From contig VMRY01000003.1 of assembly GCA_007713595.1 (NCBI GenBank), positions 513,232 to 577,231 on the forward strand: 64,000 bases of DNA. The letters are read 5' to 3'. A program made the position numbers and the translations under genes. How positions within the stretch are numbered: position 1 is the first letter of the stretch; each line of letters opens with the position of its first letter. Of this stretch, positions 50,975-60,380 are shown piece by piece. The notes below the pieces were generated by a model, which was not told where the DNA came from, did no database searches, and saw only the letters and a program-made list of their open reading frames with translations. This stretch comes from Sedimenticola thiotaurini. GTDB lineage: Bacteria; Pseudomonadota; Gammaproteobacteria; Chromatiales; Chromatiaceae.

Positions 50975-52810
50975 TTGAACCAGTGGACTGAAGATCTGAT
51001 ATCGGTTGACCTGGCGGAGACCCTGGATGGTCTGTTTATCCAGCGTATCAAGCGTTCACCTGAGCGACTTGCCTATCGCAGCTACAATCGGGCCAGCAAG
51101 TCATGGCAGGATTACAGCTGGCGCGAGATGGGTGGACTGATAGCACGCTGGCAAGAGGCGTTGTCAAAAGAGCATCTGAAACCCGGTGATCGGGTGGCCC
51201 TGTCACTGCGGAACTCGCCCGAATGGGTGGCGTTTGATCAGGCCTGTCTGGGGCTCGGATTGGTGGTAGTGCCGCTCTACACGGATGATCGGCCAGATAA
51301 TATCGCCTACATTCTGGACGATGCCGATGTCAAACTGTTGCTGGTGCAGGATGGCGGCCGTTGGAAACGGTTGGCTGAGGCCATTGGCAAAGAGTCGAGC
51401 TTGCAGCGGATTTTGCTTCAGGATGCAGGGGCTGATGATGCCGCGTTATTGGCGATTGATGATCGTCTGCGCAGCGTGGATGATACGCTTCCAGCGAATG
51501 CTCCCCCGTTGCTTCAGCGTCGTGGGAACCCTCACGGATTGGCGTCAATAGTATATACCTCAGGTACAACAGGGCGGCCCAAAGGGGTGATGCTGAGCCA
51601 TCACAATATGCTCTCAATTGCCCATGCTTCAATCACAGTCATCGACTGTTATCAGGAGGACTGTTTTCTCTCCTTTCTTCCACTTTCGCATACGCTGGAG
51701 CGGACGGCTGGCTACTATCTGCCGGTGATGACCGGCTCTTCGGTTGCCTACTCCCGTTCAGTTGGGCAACTGGCAGAAGATCTAACCTTGATGCGGCCAA
51801 CCGTCATGATCGCGGTACCGCGTATCTTTGAGCGGGTCTATGGACGAATCACAGATCAAATGGCCAAACGACCGGCGCTGCCTAGAAAGCTGTTCAAGCT
51901 TGCGGTAGAGACCGGCTGGCGACGCTTTCAACGGGATCAAGGGCGGCTTGGGTGGCGACCTTCGTTGCTTTTCTGGCCCATTCTCAATCGACTGGTTGCG
52001 TCAAAGGTGACAGCTCGGCTGGGTGGCCGGCTACGAATCGCGGTGAGTGGTGGGGCAGCGCTCTCGCCCGAGATTGCACAGCTGTTTATTGGCTTGGGGA
52101 TACCGATTTTACAGGGTTATGGTCTGACCGAAACCAGTCCGGTGGTGAGTGTCAATCCCCTGGAGGATAATGATCCCGGCAGTGTTGGAGTACCGTTGCG
52201 CGGCGTGGAGGTGGCAACCGGGCAGGATGATGAGTTGCTGGTGCGTGGGCCGGGAGTGATGCTGGGTTATTGGAATAATCATGCGGCTACCGCCAAGATG
52301 ATCGATTCCGAGGGTTGGCTGCATACCGGCGATCAGGCGCGGATTGAGAATAACCACATCTACATCACCGGTCGGATCAAAGACATCCTGGTGCTCTCCA
52401 ATGGTGAGAAGGTCCCGCCGGGCGATATGGAACTGGCTATCGCACTGGATCCTCTGGTGGAACAGGTGATGGTAGTGGGTGAGGGTAAGCCCTTCCTTAG
52501 CGCCTTGGTGGTTATGGAGGCGGATAACTGGCCAGGTTTTGCGCAGGATTGTGGGCTTGATCCCATGTCCCGTGAAAGCCTCCGGCATCCACAAGTCGTA
52601 TCTGCCGTGCTGCAACGAATCAAGCTGGCACTCAAGCATTTTCCCGGTTATGCCAAGATTCGCCGCGTCACACTGCAGTTGGAGCCCTGGACTGTGGATA
52701 ACGGCCTGCTGACGCCAACACTTAAAATAAAACGCGCCCGTGTCATGCGGCACTTTGCGCGGGAGATAGAATCCATGTACAGCGATGGCCCTGCACAGGG
52801 TAAGCCATGA
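50975..52810 (+). CDS. AMP-dependent acyl-CoA synthetase
   Basis: A 611-residue member of the ANL superfamily, nearest the long-chain fatty-acid CoA ligases of FadD15 type. The ATP motif YTSGTTGRPKGVMLSHHN is at about residue 196, YGLTETSP at about 386 and the hinge ITGRIKDILVLSNGEKVPP at about 465. The last ~100 residues have the catalytic-lysine region, less clear here. The start is TTG at 50975 behind a GGAGGGG stretch. Confidence 0.88.
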   Translation: MNQWTEDLISVDLAETLDGLFIQRIKRSPERLAYRSYNRASKSWQDYSWREMGGLIARWQEALSKEHLKPGDRVALSLRNSPEWVAFDQACLGLGLVVVPLYTDDRPDNIAYILDDADVKLLLVQDGGRWKRLAEAIGKESSLQRILLQDAGADDAALLAIDDRLRSVDDTLPANAPPLLQRRGNPHGLASIVYTSGTTGRPKGVMLSHHNMLSIAHASITVIDCYQEDCFLSFLPLSHTLERTAGYYLPVMTGSSVAYSRSVGQLAEDLTLMRPTVMIAVPRIFERVYGRITDQMAKRPALPRKLFKLAVETGWRRFQRDQGRLGWRPSLLFWPILNRLVASKVTARLGGRLRIAVSGGAALSPEIAQLFIGLGIPILQGYGLTETSPVVSVNPLEDNDPGSVGVPLRGVEVATGQDDELLVRGPGVMLGYWNNHAATAKMIDSEGWLHTGDQARIENNHIYITGRIKDILVLSNGEKVPPGDMELAIALDPLVEQVMVVGEGKPFLSALVVMEADNWPGFAQDCGLDPMSRESLRHPQVVSAVLQRIKLALKHFPGYAKIRRVTLQLEPWTVDNGLLTPTLKIKRARVMRHFAREIESMYSDGPAQGKP

Positions 52811-52879
52811 GCGGGATGGGTGATATCTGCATAACGCTTGCGTCCCACCCCCGGCAGCGCATAGAATCGGCAGCGCATA

Positions 52880-52953
52880 GCGGGTGTAGTTCAATGGTAG
52901 AACGGCAGCTTCCCAAGCTGCATACGAGGGTTCGATTCCCTTCACCCGCTCCA
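52880..52953 (+). tRNA. tRNA-Gly (CCC anticodon)
   Basis: A 74-base cloverleaf. The acceptor GCGGGTG pairs with CACCCGC, the D arm is GTTCAATGGTAGAAC, the anticodon stem GCAGC/GCTGC encloses TTCCCAA (anticodon CCC), and the T loop is TTCGATTC. CCA is encoded. Confidence 0.97.
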
Positions 52954-52984
52954 ATCTCCTCCGCCTCTCTTTTTTGACTCTGTC

Positions 52985-53293
52985 ATGCGAAAACTCTACG
53001 AGTGTCGCGATCGTCTTCAGGCACAGATGCTGCTTGATGACCTGGAGTCACACCATATTGAAGTGGTTATTCTTGGCGACTATTTAACAGGCGCGGCGGG
53101 TGAACTGTCTGCCATTCAGTTTCCTGTGCTATGGGTAGTACAGGATGATGACTACACGCGTGGCCGACAGCTTATTGATGAATACCTGACGGAATCCATC
53201 CAGGCTTCAGCGGCTTGGCAGTGCGCACGTTGCGGTGAGTTGATTGAAGGCGGTTTTGAAATCTGTTGGAACTGTTTATCTCCCAGGGAATGA
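52985..53293 (+). CDS. DUF2007 protein with C-terminal zinc ribbon
   Basis: A 102-residue protein. The DUF2007 part (residues ~1-70, a ferredoxin-like fold of the PII-like group) contains ILGDYLTGAAGELS. The C-terminus has two CxxC pairs (CARCGE and CWNC), a small zinc ribbon. Its role is unknown. It lies 32 bases after the tRNA-Gly gene. Confidence 0.82.
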   Translation: MRKLYECRDRLQAQMLLDDLESHHIEVVILGDYLTGAAGELSAIQFPVLWVVQDDDYTRGRQLIDEYLTESIQASAAWQCARCGELIEGGFEICWNCLSPRE

Positions 53294-53585
53294 AAGGTAA
53301 AAAGGTAGCTAGGGCCTGTCAGGAAATCAAATGTGGTAGTTTCTACTTCTAAAATGGCGTAATGGCCCCTACTGATGCGCGGTCGCAGCCAGTATTTATT
53401 CAATCAATGATTGCTCTGCAGCGTAACCCGATGTTATCAATCAAACCAGTGATGCCAGATCCAAGCAAAAGCGGCGGTTCTGTAACAGAAAAGATGATAT
53501 CGATAGCCCAATATCTGGGGTAGTAATTTTATAAAAGACCAATTACTGGTCAGGTTTCTGCGCAAAATAAGAGTCAAGGGAAAAC

Positions 53586-54638
53586 ATGGACACACGATCA
53601 TCGTTGATATTCAAAGAGTTTGCGCCTACGGGTCTCTTGACAGCTATGGAAGGCGAAGATGTTCCGCTTTTCAATATAGCCGCCATTGAAGATTGCGGGC
53701 CCGGGGATCTGGTTTTTGTCGATAGGGCGAAAGCTGTCGAAATAATTCGAGACAGGCGGCCTTCGGCCGTCGTCACATCTCCGGCGCTGCAGGAGTCATT
53801 GACCGCACTTGGTGGCATGACCGTGCTCATTGCCAGCAATATCAAATTGGCCCACGCACTACTGCGGCAACGTTATGTCGATCGTGATGTTCTTTTGTCT
53901 GAGTGGCCGGATATCCATCCCTCAGCGGTGATTCACCCTAGTTGTGAGATCGAAAAAGGCAGTCGGATCGGCCCTAATGTTGTCCTTGGTAAGGGTGTTA
54001 GGATTGGTAATGAGACGGCGATCATGGCTGGATCAGTTGTAGAAAATGGGGCGAAAATAGGAAATCAATCAGTGATTCACCCCAACGTAACCATCGGCTA
54101 CGACTGTGAGATTGGGAATGAGGTCATCATCCAATCCGGTGCAGTCATTGGTTCCGAGGGGTATGGTTTTGCCCAGGATGAGAGCGGACATAGTCATCGC
54201 ATCCCCCAGCTCGGCAAGGTGGTGATTGAGGATCGGGTCTCAATCGGTGCAGGCTGTTGCATTGATCGCGCGACTTATGCAGAGACCAGAATAGGTGCCG
54301 GCACTAAACTCGATAACCTCAGCCATATTGCACACAATGTACAGATAGGCCAAGATTGCCTCCTTACCGCCGGTTTCATTGTGGCGGGGTCGACCACGAT
54401 CGGTGACCGGGTCATCGCCAGCGGACAGACAGGTGTTCTGGATCATCTGGAGATATGCAATGACGTGGTCCTGTTGCATCGAGCCGGTGTTACCAAGAGT
54501 ATCGATAAGCCTGGAGCGTACGCGGGTCTTCCGGTTCAGCCTCTGCCTGAGTATATGAAAAACACGGCCCTGATGAAGAGACTCTCCGAATTGCGTAAGC
54601 AAGTACAGCAACTGGAGAAAAGGCTACCCAAGGAGTAA
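53586..54638 (+). CDS. lpxD: LpxD-like UDP-3-O-acyl-glucosamine N-acyltransferase
   Basis: A 350-residue protein (E. coli LpxD 341). An N-terminal uridine-binding domain (about 1-110) is followed by a left-handed beta-helix of hexapeptide repeats (about 115-310) and a C-terminal helix. The catalytic histidine is in HIAHNVQIG, near residue 245. LpxD adds the N-linked acyl chain to lipid A precursor. It stands alone: no bamA-skp-lpxD-fabZ-lpxA cluster is around, so it may be a second copy. Confidence 0.88.
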   Translation: MDTRSSLIFKEFAPTGLLTAMEGEDVPLFNIAAIEDCGPGDLVFVDRAKAVEIIRDRRPSAVVTSPALQESLTALGGMTVLIASNIKLAHALLRQRYVDRDVLLSEWPDIHPSAVIHPSCEIEKGSRIGPNVVLGKGVRIGNETAIMAGSVVENGAKIGNQSVIHPNVTIGYDCEIGNEVIIQSGAVIGSEGYGFAQDESGHSHRIPQLGKVVIEDRVSIGAGCCIDRATYAETRIGAGTKLDNLSHIAHNVQIGQDCLLTAGFIVAGSTTIGDRVIASGQTGVLDHLEICNDVVLLHRAGVTKSIDKPGAYAGLPVQPLPEYMKNTALMKRLSELRKQVQQLEKRLPKE

Positions 54639-55048
54639 GGGAAAAGGCGCCCGTCTTGTAGTCAGGCGCGAATTGTTTGAATTAACAAGATGACATGTTG
54701 TGTCACTATTTCTGGTCACTATCCGCTTGTTTTATTGCGCGATCTTTTTCCGGTAGGCGTTGCTGTAAGGTTGAATCTGCATTGATGCGGTTTCCATTCT
54801 TCTACGGATTGCCCGGGTTGCAATGCAATCAATGCAGTGAGCAGGTGGATAGTCTGTTCGTAATCGGCTGTAACGACTATTCCCAAGAAACTGAAAGGTT
54901 AAAAGATGTTTCAGTTGGCACTTTCTGCGTCCCTTCAGGTGGTACTTCAAACGGTTTTGGTTCATGCTTATAAGTCACAGGGGCAGTGTACGCAGGCATG
55001 ATCCGTCCCTGATTGGATAAAAATAACGCATATAACACGGAGTATGTG
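54639..55048. other. Stretch without a convincing gene
   Basis: 410 bases between lpxD and the AsmA-family gene. Short frames exist on both strands (for example 54695-54973 plus), but none has a ribosome site or recognisable content. The promoter of the AsmA gene should lie here. Confidence 0.5.
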
Positions 55049-57169
55049 ATGGGTAAGTTATTCAAGATTCTTGGCAGCTTGCTGGCGGTTGTGGTGGTGC
55101 TGGTGGTTGCGGCGATCATTATCCTGCCAATGGTCATTGATCCTAATGACTACAAAGGCGAGATCATCAGCCAGGTAAAAGAGCAGACCGGCCGGGATCT
55201 GACGATAGACGGTGATCTGAAGCTTTCTGTTTTTCCCTGGCTGGGCGTGGATATTGGCGGGTTGTCGCTGAGCAACGCTAAAGGATTTGGCGACAAGCCC
55301 TTTGCCGTGGTGAACAGCGCGGCGGTAAGGGTCAAGCTTATGCCGTTGCTTAGCAAGCAGCTGGAGGTGGACACCATTGGTCTTGATGGATTGGTGCTGA
55401 ATCTCGCCAAGGCAAAGAATGGCACAACCAACTGGGATGATCTGGCCAACGGTGGCGAGAAGGCGGCTGAAGGGGAGTCGAAACCGAAAGGCGGCCCAGG
55501 CCTGGAAGGCTTTGTTATCGGTGGTGTGGATATTAATAACGCCAATATCAGTTGGGATGACGCCAGTACAGGACAGAGTTATTCAATCGATCAGTTCTTT
55601 CTTAAGACGGGCGCCATAAGTCAGGGCAGCCCGGTCAGTCTGGAATTGGGCGCACAGCTACAGAGTAAAGAGCCTGAGCTGAAGGCCAAGATGAAACTGG
55701 ATGGCACAGTGTCATTGGAAGAGGCGGCCAAACGGATACTGATCAAAGGTTTGAATCTTCAGGTTGATGCCACCTCTCCGCTGTTTAAGCAGGGGGCGAT
55801 GAGCCTTAATCTTGCAGCCGATGTTGGCCTGACGATGGATGGGCAGTCACTGACCGTCGATGGCCTGACCGTCACCTCCGATGCTCTTAAACTGACTGGA
55901 AACCTGAAAGGCAGCAATCTGGCGGAAAAGCCGGCCTTCAGTGGGTCGCTTAATCTGGCTGAGCTGAATCTGCGCGAGTGGCTCGCCAGTCAGGGTTTGG
56001 CGGTGCCAGAGACAGCAGATCCCGAGGTGCTGACACGCGTTGGGGCATCGCTTGAGCTGGCAACAAAGGGCGATGTCACTCAACTCAACAAGCTGGTCAT
56101 TGGCCTGGATGATACCAAGATCAATGGCAGTGCCAGCCTGAAAGGGGCAGCCATCGGCTTTGCCCTGGATGTCGATACCATCAATCTGGATCGCTATCTG
56201 CCGCCGGTCAAAGAGACGCCAAAAGCAACGGGTGAAACGGCTGGCGCGGGTCGAAAGGCGACGGGAGATGAGCCGTTGCTGCCGATTGAGATGCTACGTT
56301 CTCTCAACCTGAATGGCACGCTCAAGATTGGCCAGATGATTATCAACAAACTGACCGCCAAACAGGTTGAAGTGACACTGAAGGCGAGCAAGGGCAAGAT
56401 CAACCTGGACCAGAAGATCGGCGCATTTTATCAAGGCAGTTTTTCCGGGCGGGTTGATCTGGATGTGGCCGGTAAGACACCGCTCATGCGCGTTGAAAAC
56501 CAGGCCAAGGACATTCAGGCCGGTCCACTGCTAAAAGACCTTATTGCCAAGGACAAGTTTGATGGCAAAGGCAATTTTCAGGCAAAGTTGCAAACAAACG
56601 GGAACAGTGTCAATGCCATAAAGCGGGGGCTGAATGGCGATCTCAGTTTTCGTTTTGAGGACGGCTCAGTAAAGGGTTTCAATCTGGCGCAGATGATTCG
56701 CGAAGGGAAGGCCAAGCTGAAGGGTGAGAAACTGCCAGCCAGTGACACCCCGGCCCAGACCGATTTTTCTGAGATGAGTGGCAGTGCCGTTATTAAGCAG
56801 GGCATAGTAAACAACCAGGATCTGCTGGCCAAGTCTCCCTATCTCCGGGTGACCGGTGCCGGTCAGGTAAATCTGGTCGCTGAAACCCTGGATTACATAG
56901 TCAAAACCGTCATTGTAAGTACTGCCGCTGGCCAGGGTGGCGAGGGGCTGGAAGAGTTACAGGGTGTTCCTATCCCTGTTAAGCTGACCGGGCCTTATGC
57001 CGCTCCAAAATATTCGATCGATTGGGCTCAGGTGGCCACCGGAAGTCAGAAGGCCAAGCTGGAAGAGAAGAAGGCCGAAGTCAAACAGCAGTTGGATGAG
57101 AAAAAGGAAGAAACCAAGAAAAAGCTCGAAGATAAGCTCAAAAGTAAGCTAAAAGGGCTGTTTAACTGA
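55049..57169 (+). CDS. AsmA-family protein
   Basis: A 706-residue protein with one N-terminal membrane anchor (residues 7-30) and a long periplasmic beta-rich region. The N-terminal AsmA block reads DPNDYKGEIISQVKEQTGRDL, and the C-terminal AsmA block lies around 560-640. The last ~45 residues are a Lys/Glu helix. Relatives act in envelope lipid homeostasis. The frame opens at 55013, but ATG at 55049 has GGAG upstream and starts directly at the anchor. It occupies the usual place upstream of mutY. Confidence 0.9.
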   Translation: MGKLFKILGSLLAVVVVLVVAAIIILPMVIDPNDYKGEIISQVKEQTGRDLTIDGDLKLSVFPWLGVDIGGLSLSNAKGFGDKPFAVVNSAAVRVKLMPLLSKQLEVDTIGLDGLVLNLAKAKNGTTNWDDLANGGEKAAEGESKPKGGPGLEGFVIGGVDINNANISWDDASTGQSYSIDQFFLKTGAISQGSPVSLELGAQLQSKEPELKAKMKLDGTVSLEEAAKRILIKGLNLQVDATSPLFKQGAMSLNLAADVGLTMDGQSLTVDGLTVTSDALKLTGNLKGSNLAEKPAFSGSLNLAELNLREWLASQGLAVPETADPEVLTRVGASLELATKGDVTQLNKLVIGLDDTKINGSASLKGAAIGFALDVDTINLDRYLPPVKETPKATGETAGAGRKATGDEPLLPIEMLRSLNLNGTLKIGQMIINKLTAKQVEVTLKASKGKINLDQKIGAFYQGSFSGRVDLDVAGKTPLMRVENQAKDIQAGPLLKDLIAKDKFDGKGNFQAKLQTNGNSVNAIKRGLNGDLSFRFEDGSVKGFNLAQMIREGKAKLKGEKLPASDTPAQTDFSEMSGSAVIKQGIVNNQDLLAKSPYLRVTGAGQVNLVAETLDYIVKTVIVSTAAGQGGEGLEELQGVPIPVKLTGPYAAPKYSIDWAQVATGSQKAKLEEKKAEVKQQLDEKKEETKKKLEDKLKSKLKGLFN

Positions 57170-57209
57170 TCTTTAGAGCCGGATTGTGACGTTTTCGTAC
57201 TTAATTCAT

Positions 57210-57238
57210 TTGAGTAGCGGACGTCTATCCCATATTAT
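57210..57238 (+). promoter_or_regulatory. Sigma-70-like promoter of the lipoprotein gene
   Basis: TTGAGT (57210-57215), 17-base spacer, TATTAT (57233-57238). It gives a leader of about 70 bases before the lipoprotein start, matching what is expected for an abundant envelope protein. Confidence 0.6.
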
Positions 57239-57313
57239 ATTGAGAGGGATACTGCTAGGTCAGCACCTGGCGGGAACTGCGCGTAAAATACAAAACAACA
57301 CTAGGAGATGACG

Positions 57314-57598
57314 ATGACCAATAGCACCCTTAAGAAGCTTGCCGCAATGGCGCTTACTCTGGGTTTGGTGACAGGCTGTGCCAGCACCGATCAAATTAAA
57401 AAAATGCAGGCTGATATAGCTGATCTGAAGGACAACACCAGCGCTGCCATGTCTGCTGCAAGAGATGCCAAGCTGACGGCTGATACCGCAGATCGCAAAG
57501 CATCTGCTGCGATGAATGCTGCCAATGCTGCTCAGGCTTCTGCTGACGAGTGTGCAGAGAAGTGTGACCGCATTATGCAGAAATCCATGGCGAAGTAA
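57314..57598 (+). CDS. Small alanine-rich Lpp/OprI-like outer-membrane lipoprotein
   Basis: A 94-residue lipoprotein. The signal peptide ends in the lipobox LVTGC, with lipidation at about Cys22. The mature part is an Ala-rich heptad helix like Pseudomonas OprI and Lpp, expected to trimerise. The C-terminal residue is lysine (MQKSMAK), the residue that Lpp uses for attachment to peptidoglycan. Unlike Lpp it has two cysteines near the end (DECAEKC). GGAG lies ahead of ATGs at 57308 and 57314. It has its own promoter and terminator. Confidence 0.88.
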   Translation: MTNSTLKKLAAMALTLGLVTGCASTDQIKKMQADIADLKDNTSAAMSAARDAKLTADTADRKASAAMNAANAAQASADECAEKCDRIMQKSMAK

Positions 57599-57620
57599 TC
57601 AATCGCTCTGGTAAATAAAA

Positions 57621-57655
57621 AGGCCCGATGGTTTTTACCATCGGGCCTTTTTTTG
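57621..57655. terminator. Strong intrinsic terminator after the lipoprotein gene
   Basis: AGGCCCGATGGT (57621-57632), loop TTTT, ACCATCGGGCCT (57637-57648), then a T run. A run of A on the left side lets it also serve the convergent L,D-transpeptidase gene. Confidence 0.95.
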
Positions 57656-57683
57656 TTTGTCGAACTCAAGTAATAGAATCCAT

Positions 57684-58679
57684 TCAGTCCGTTTCTGGCT
57701 CCATCTGATCAAGTGAGTTGGACAGCAACAAATTACTTTGGGGTGATAGCAGTGGCTTATGCAACTTGGTCGGTGGGGCAGAGGTCACCGCTACCGGAAT
57801 TCCCCGTTGCCCTTTCGCCGCCAGCTTCATGGCATCCCAGTCTGGTTTTAAATCCTGTTCGCCGATTGCCTGTAGAATAGCCCTGACCATTGGGGTGAAA
57901 TTAAAACCCTGTTCTTCTCGCTGCTCACTGAGTGGTGGATGCGCCTCGACAAACAGTTGGCCATTCTCCCAGCCGGCCTTATAGGGGGTGTTGATGATAC
58001 GCACCGGGGTATTGACCGGTACTTGGCTGAAGAGTGATGCAATATCCTCCGGGTAGAGTCGGATGCAACCGTGACTGACTCGCATACCCACGCCATAGGG
58101 CTTGTTCGTGCCATGGATCAGATAGCCTGACATACTGAGATAGAGTGCATGCTCACCCAGTGGGTTATCGGGTCCGGGCTTAACAACCAGTGGCAGTGGG
58201 TCGCCTTTCTCTTCATGCTCTTTGCGAACCGATTTGGGTGGCCGCCAGGTTGGCTTATGCTGTTTACGTATGATACGTGTCGAGCCTGTGGGTGTACTCC
58301 ATCCTTCGCGGCCAATCCCTAGCGGATGGGTGATGACCCTTCCTTCACCCTTTGGGTAGTAATAGAGGCGTAGCTCGGCCAGGTTAATCACAATCCCCTC
58401 ACGTGGCCCGGCGGGAAGAATAAAGCGTGCCGGCAGGACAATAGTTGTCCCTTCACCCGGTAGCCAGGGGTCTACCCCGGGGTTGCTCTCGGCCAGCTCG
58501 GCGTAACCCAGATCATTCAGTCGGGCGATATCAGAAAAGGTATCCTCATAGCGGGTTTGAACCTCGCGGGTCTCACCGACAATATCATTTCCTTCGGATG
58601 GCAGAGGGAAACTCAGTGCCACACTGCTACCAGGCAGACCGAAGAGAAGGGCGGTTAATCCAAGCTGAGGTATATTCAC
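57684..58679 (-). CDS. L,D-transpeptidase, ErfK/YbiS type
   Basis: A 331-residue periplasmic enzyme. The signal peptide covers residues 1-22, a LysM-like segment about 40-85 and the YkuD catalytic domain about 95-230. The active site is SHGCIRL (Ser202-Leu208) with Cys205, plus His189 in IHG. Such enzymes cross-link peptidoglycan or attach Lpp to it. It converges on the lipoprotein gene, whose product has the required C-terminal lysine. Confidence 0.93.
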   Translation of the reverse strand: MNIPQLGLTALLFGLPGSSVALSFPLPSEGNDIVGETREVQTRYEDTFSDIARLNDLGYAELAESNPGVDPWLPGEGTTIVLPARFILPAGPREGIVINLAELRLYYYPKGEGRVITHPLGIGREGWSTPTGSTRIIRKQHKPTWRPPKSVRKEHEEKGDPLPLVVKPGPDNPLGEHALYLSMSGYLIHGTNKPYGVGMRVSHGCIRLYPEDIASLFSQVPVNTPVRIINTPYKAGWENGQLFVEAHPPLSEQREEQGFNFTPMVRAILQAIGEQDLKPDWDAMKLAAKGQRGIPVAVTSAPPTKLHKPLLSPQSNLLLSNSLDQMEPETD

Positions 58680-58777
58680 TGATGCAATATCGGGTTGTTC
58701 GTAATCACTCTATTGTGACATAAAGCGTCTAAACCGTCTGCGAAGTCGTAGACAGGCTGGGCTGGCACGAGGAAAAA

Positions 58778-59881
58778 ATGCAGAAAGACCCGGAAGCGTT
58801 CTCCAGTAAGATCATTGCGTGGTATCACCTGCATGGGCGTAAAGCACTGCCGTGGCAACAGAACCCGACGCCCTATCGGGTGTGGGTCTCGGAGATTATG
58901 CTGCAGCAGACCCAGGTGGCTACCGTCATACCGTATTTCCAGCGTTTTGTGCAGCGATTCCCCGGGTTGCCCGATCTGGCCAAGGCAGAACAGGATGAAG
59001 TGCTGCACTACTGGTCAGGACTTGGTTACTACAGTCGTGCCCGCAATCTGCATAAAGCGGCACAGCAGATCATGCAGAGCGCGGCAGGTCAGTTTCCAGA
59101 AACCGTGGATGCGCTGATGGCGCTGCCGGGTATTGGCCGTTCAACGGCCGGTGCGATACTGTCGCTGGCGTTGAATCAACCGCAACCGATCCTGGATGGC
59201 AATGTAAAGCGTGTACTGGCGCGCTGCCACGCCGTGACCGGCTGGACAGGCACGGCCGCCGTACAGAAGCAACTCTGGTTTTTGACTGAACAACTCACAC
59301 CCCGTCAGGAGACCAAGGCCTACAACCAGGCCATGATGGACATCGGTGCGACAATCTGTCTTCGCAGCAAGCCACACTGCGATCGTTGTCCGGTAATGAC
59401 ACTGTGTCAGGCCCATGCGCAGGGTGATCCAACGGCCTATCCCCAACCCAAACCACGAAAGAAGTTGCCGACCCGGTCGGTGGTCATGTTGCTGGCCTAT
59501 GACCAGCAGGGACAGGTGCTGCTGGAAGTGCGCCCTGATAACGGCATCTGGGGCGGTCTCTGGGGCTTTCCCGAGTTCGATGACCCGGAGACTGCAGCAG
59601 CGACAGCGGCAACCTGGTTTGGTGATCATCAGAGAGCGGCTGTCTGGTGGGATGAGCGACGACACACCTTCAGTCATTTTCACCTTCTGATCACACCACT
59701 GGTGGTTAAACTTACACAACCGGTCGCATCGGTCATGGATGGGAACAGTAGAGTTTGGTATAACACAGATAAGCCTGATCGTCGGGGTTTGGCCGCGCCG
59801 GTTTCACAACTAATCGAAGCGTTAAGAGAGTTACTAAGAGGAGAGGGCAATGAGCCGTATGGTGGAATGTGCAAAACTTAA
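58778..59881 (+). CDS. mutY: A/G-specific adenine glycosylase
   Basis: A 367-residue DNA-repair enzyme (E. coli 350) that removes adenine opposite 8-oxoguanine. The helix-hairpin-helix and catalytic region read [14 protein letters not shown] near residue 113. The 4Fe-4S cluster is C-x6-C-x2-C-x5-C ([17 protein letters not shown]), near residues 190-206. The C-terminal NUDIX-like domain recognises oxoG. It overlaps yggX by 32 bases. Confidence 0.97.
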   Translation: MQKDPEAFSSKIIAWYHLHGRKALPWQQNPTPYRVWVSEIMLQQTQVATVIPYFQRFVQRFPGLPDLAKAEQDEVLHYWSGLGYYSRARNLHKAAQQIMQSAAGQFPETVDALMALPGIGRSTAGAILSLALNQPQPILDGNVKRVLARCHAVTGWTGTAAVQKQLWFLTEQLTPRQETKAYNQAMMDIGATICLRSKPHCDRCPVMTLCQAHAQGDPTAYPQPKPRKKLPTRSVVMLLAYDQQGQVLLEVRPDNGIWGGLWGFPEFDDPETAAATAATWFGDHQRAAVWWDERRHTFSHFHLLITPLVVKLTQPVASVMDGNSRVWYNTDKPDRRGLAAPVSQLIEALRELLRGEGNEPYGGMCKT

Positions 59882-60110
59882 GAAAATGGCCGAAGGTTTG
59901 GAACGGCAGCCTTATCCAGGAGAGCTGGGACAGCGGGTCTTTGATAATATATCCAAAGAGGCGTGGCAACTCTGGCTACAGCAACAGACCATACTGATCA
60001 ACGAAAACCGTCTGTCACTGGCCGACCCAAAATCCAGAGAATTTCTGGAAGAGCAGATGATCAAATTTCTGTTTGAAGGGGGTGGCACCCAGGTCAACTT
60101 CACGCTCTAA
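59850..60110 (+). CDS. yggX: Fe(2+)-trafficking/oxidative damage protection protein
   Basis: An 86-residue protein (E. coli YggX 91). It keeps the family pattern [29 protein letters not shown] and SREFLEEQM; the single cysteine is at residue 7. It protects iron-sulfur clusters. mutY-yggX is a near-universal gammaproteobacterial pair. Confidence 0.96.
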   Translation: MSRMVECAKLKKMAEGLERQPYPGELGQRVFDNISKEAWQLWLQQQTILINENRLSLADPKSREFLEEQMIKFLFEGGGTQVNFTL

Positions 60111-60214
60111 GGTCACTATCTGGCAGGAGAACCGGGTTAGCCTTACATCCTGCCGGTTAGTGTGAGCGAAGGTCTGAACAGGATCAAAAAGAGGTATTCA
60201 ACCTCAATTCCCAC

Positions 60215-60244
60215 TTGACTCAGGCAGCGTGTATCGGTTTAATA
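60215..60244 (+). promoter_or_regulatory. Likely tRNA-Phe promoter
   Basis: TTGACT (60215-60220) is followed after 18 bases by TTAATA (60239-60244) and a GC-rich CGCCC discriminator, as in promoters of stable RNA that respond to growth rate. Transcription would begin a few bases before the tRNA at 60257. Confidence 0.5.
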
Positions 60245-60256
60245 CGCCCTCTTTAA

Positions 60257-60332
60257 GGCTAGGTAGCTCAGTTGGTAGAGCAGCGGATTGAAAATCCGCG
60301 TGTCGGCGGTTCGATTCCGTCCCTGGCCACCA
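60257..60332 (+). tRNA. tRNA-Phe (GAA anticodon)
   Basis: A 76-base cloverleaf. The acceptor GGCTAGG pairs with CCTGGCC (one G-T pair), the D arm is GCTCAGTTGGTAGAGC, the anticodon stem GCGGA/TCCGC encloses TTGAAAA (anticodon GAA), and the T loop is TTCGATT. CCA is encoded. A tRNA-Phe near mutY-yggX is also known in Pseudomonas. Confidence 0.97.
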
Positions 60333-60340
60333 TACATCAA

Positions 60341-60366
60341 ACGGCCCGCATTTATGCGGGCTGTTT
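60341..60366 (+). terminator. Terminator between tRNA-Phe and the integron integrase
   Basis: ACGGCCCGCA (60341-60350), loop TTTA, TGCGGGCTGT (60355-60364): ten pairs with one G-T, then TTGCGTTT. It ends the tRNA transcript and also lies just beyond the integrase stop at 60381. Confidence 0.75.
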
Positions 60367-60380
60367 GCGTTTCAGGCTAT

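Noticed and set aside
53294..53585. Possible small gene between the DUF2007 gene and lpxD
   Set aside because: Frames in this stretch are short and lack starts with ribosome sites.
54695..54973. 92-codon plus frame before the AsmA-family gene
   Set aside because: Cysteine-rich but without ribosome site, export signal or family likeness; composition resembles non-coding sequence.
60257..60332. tRNA-Phe as island attachment site
   Set aside because: No second copy of the tRNA 3' end is present before 64000, so no direct repeat can be shown here.
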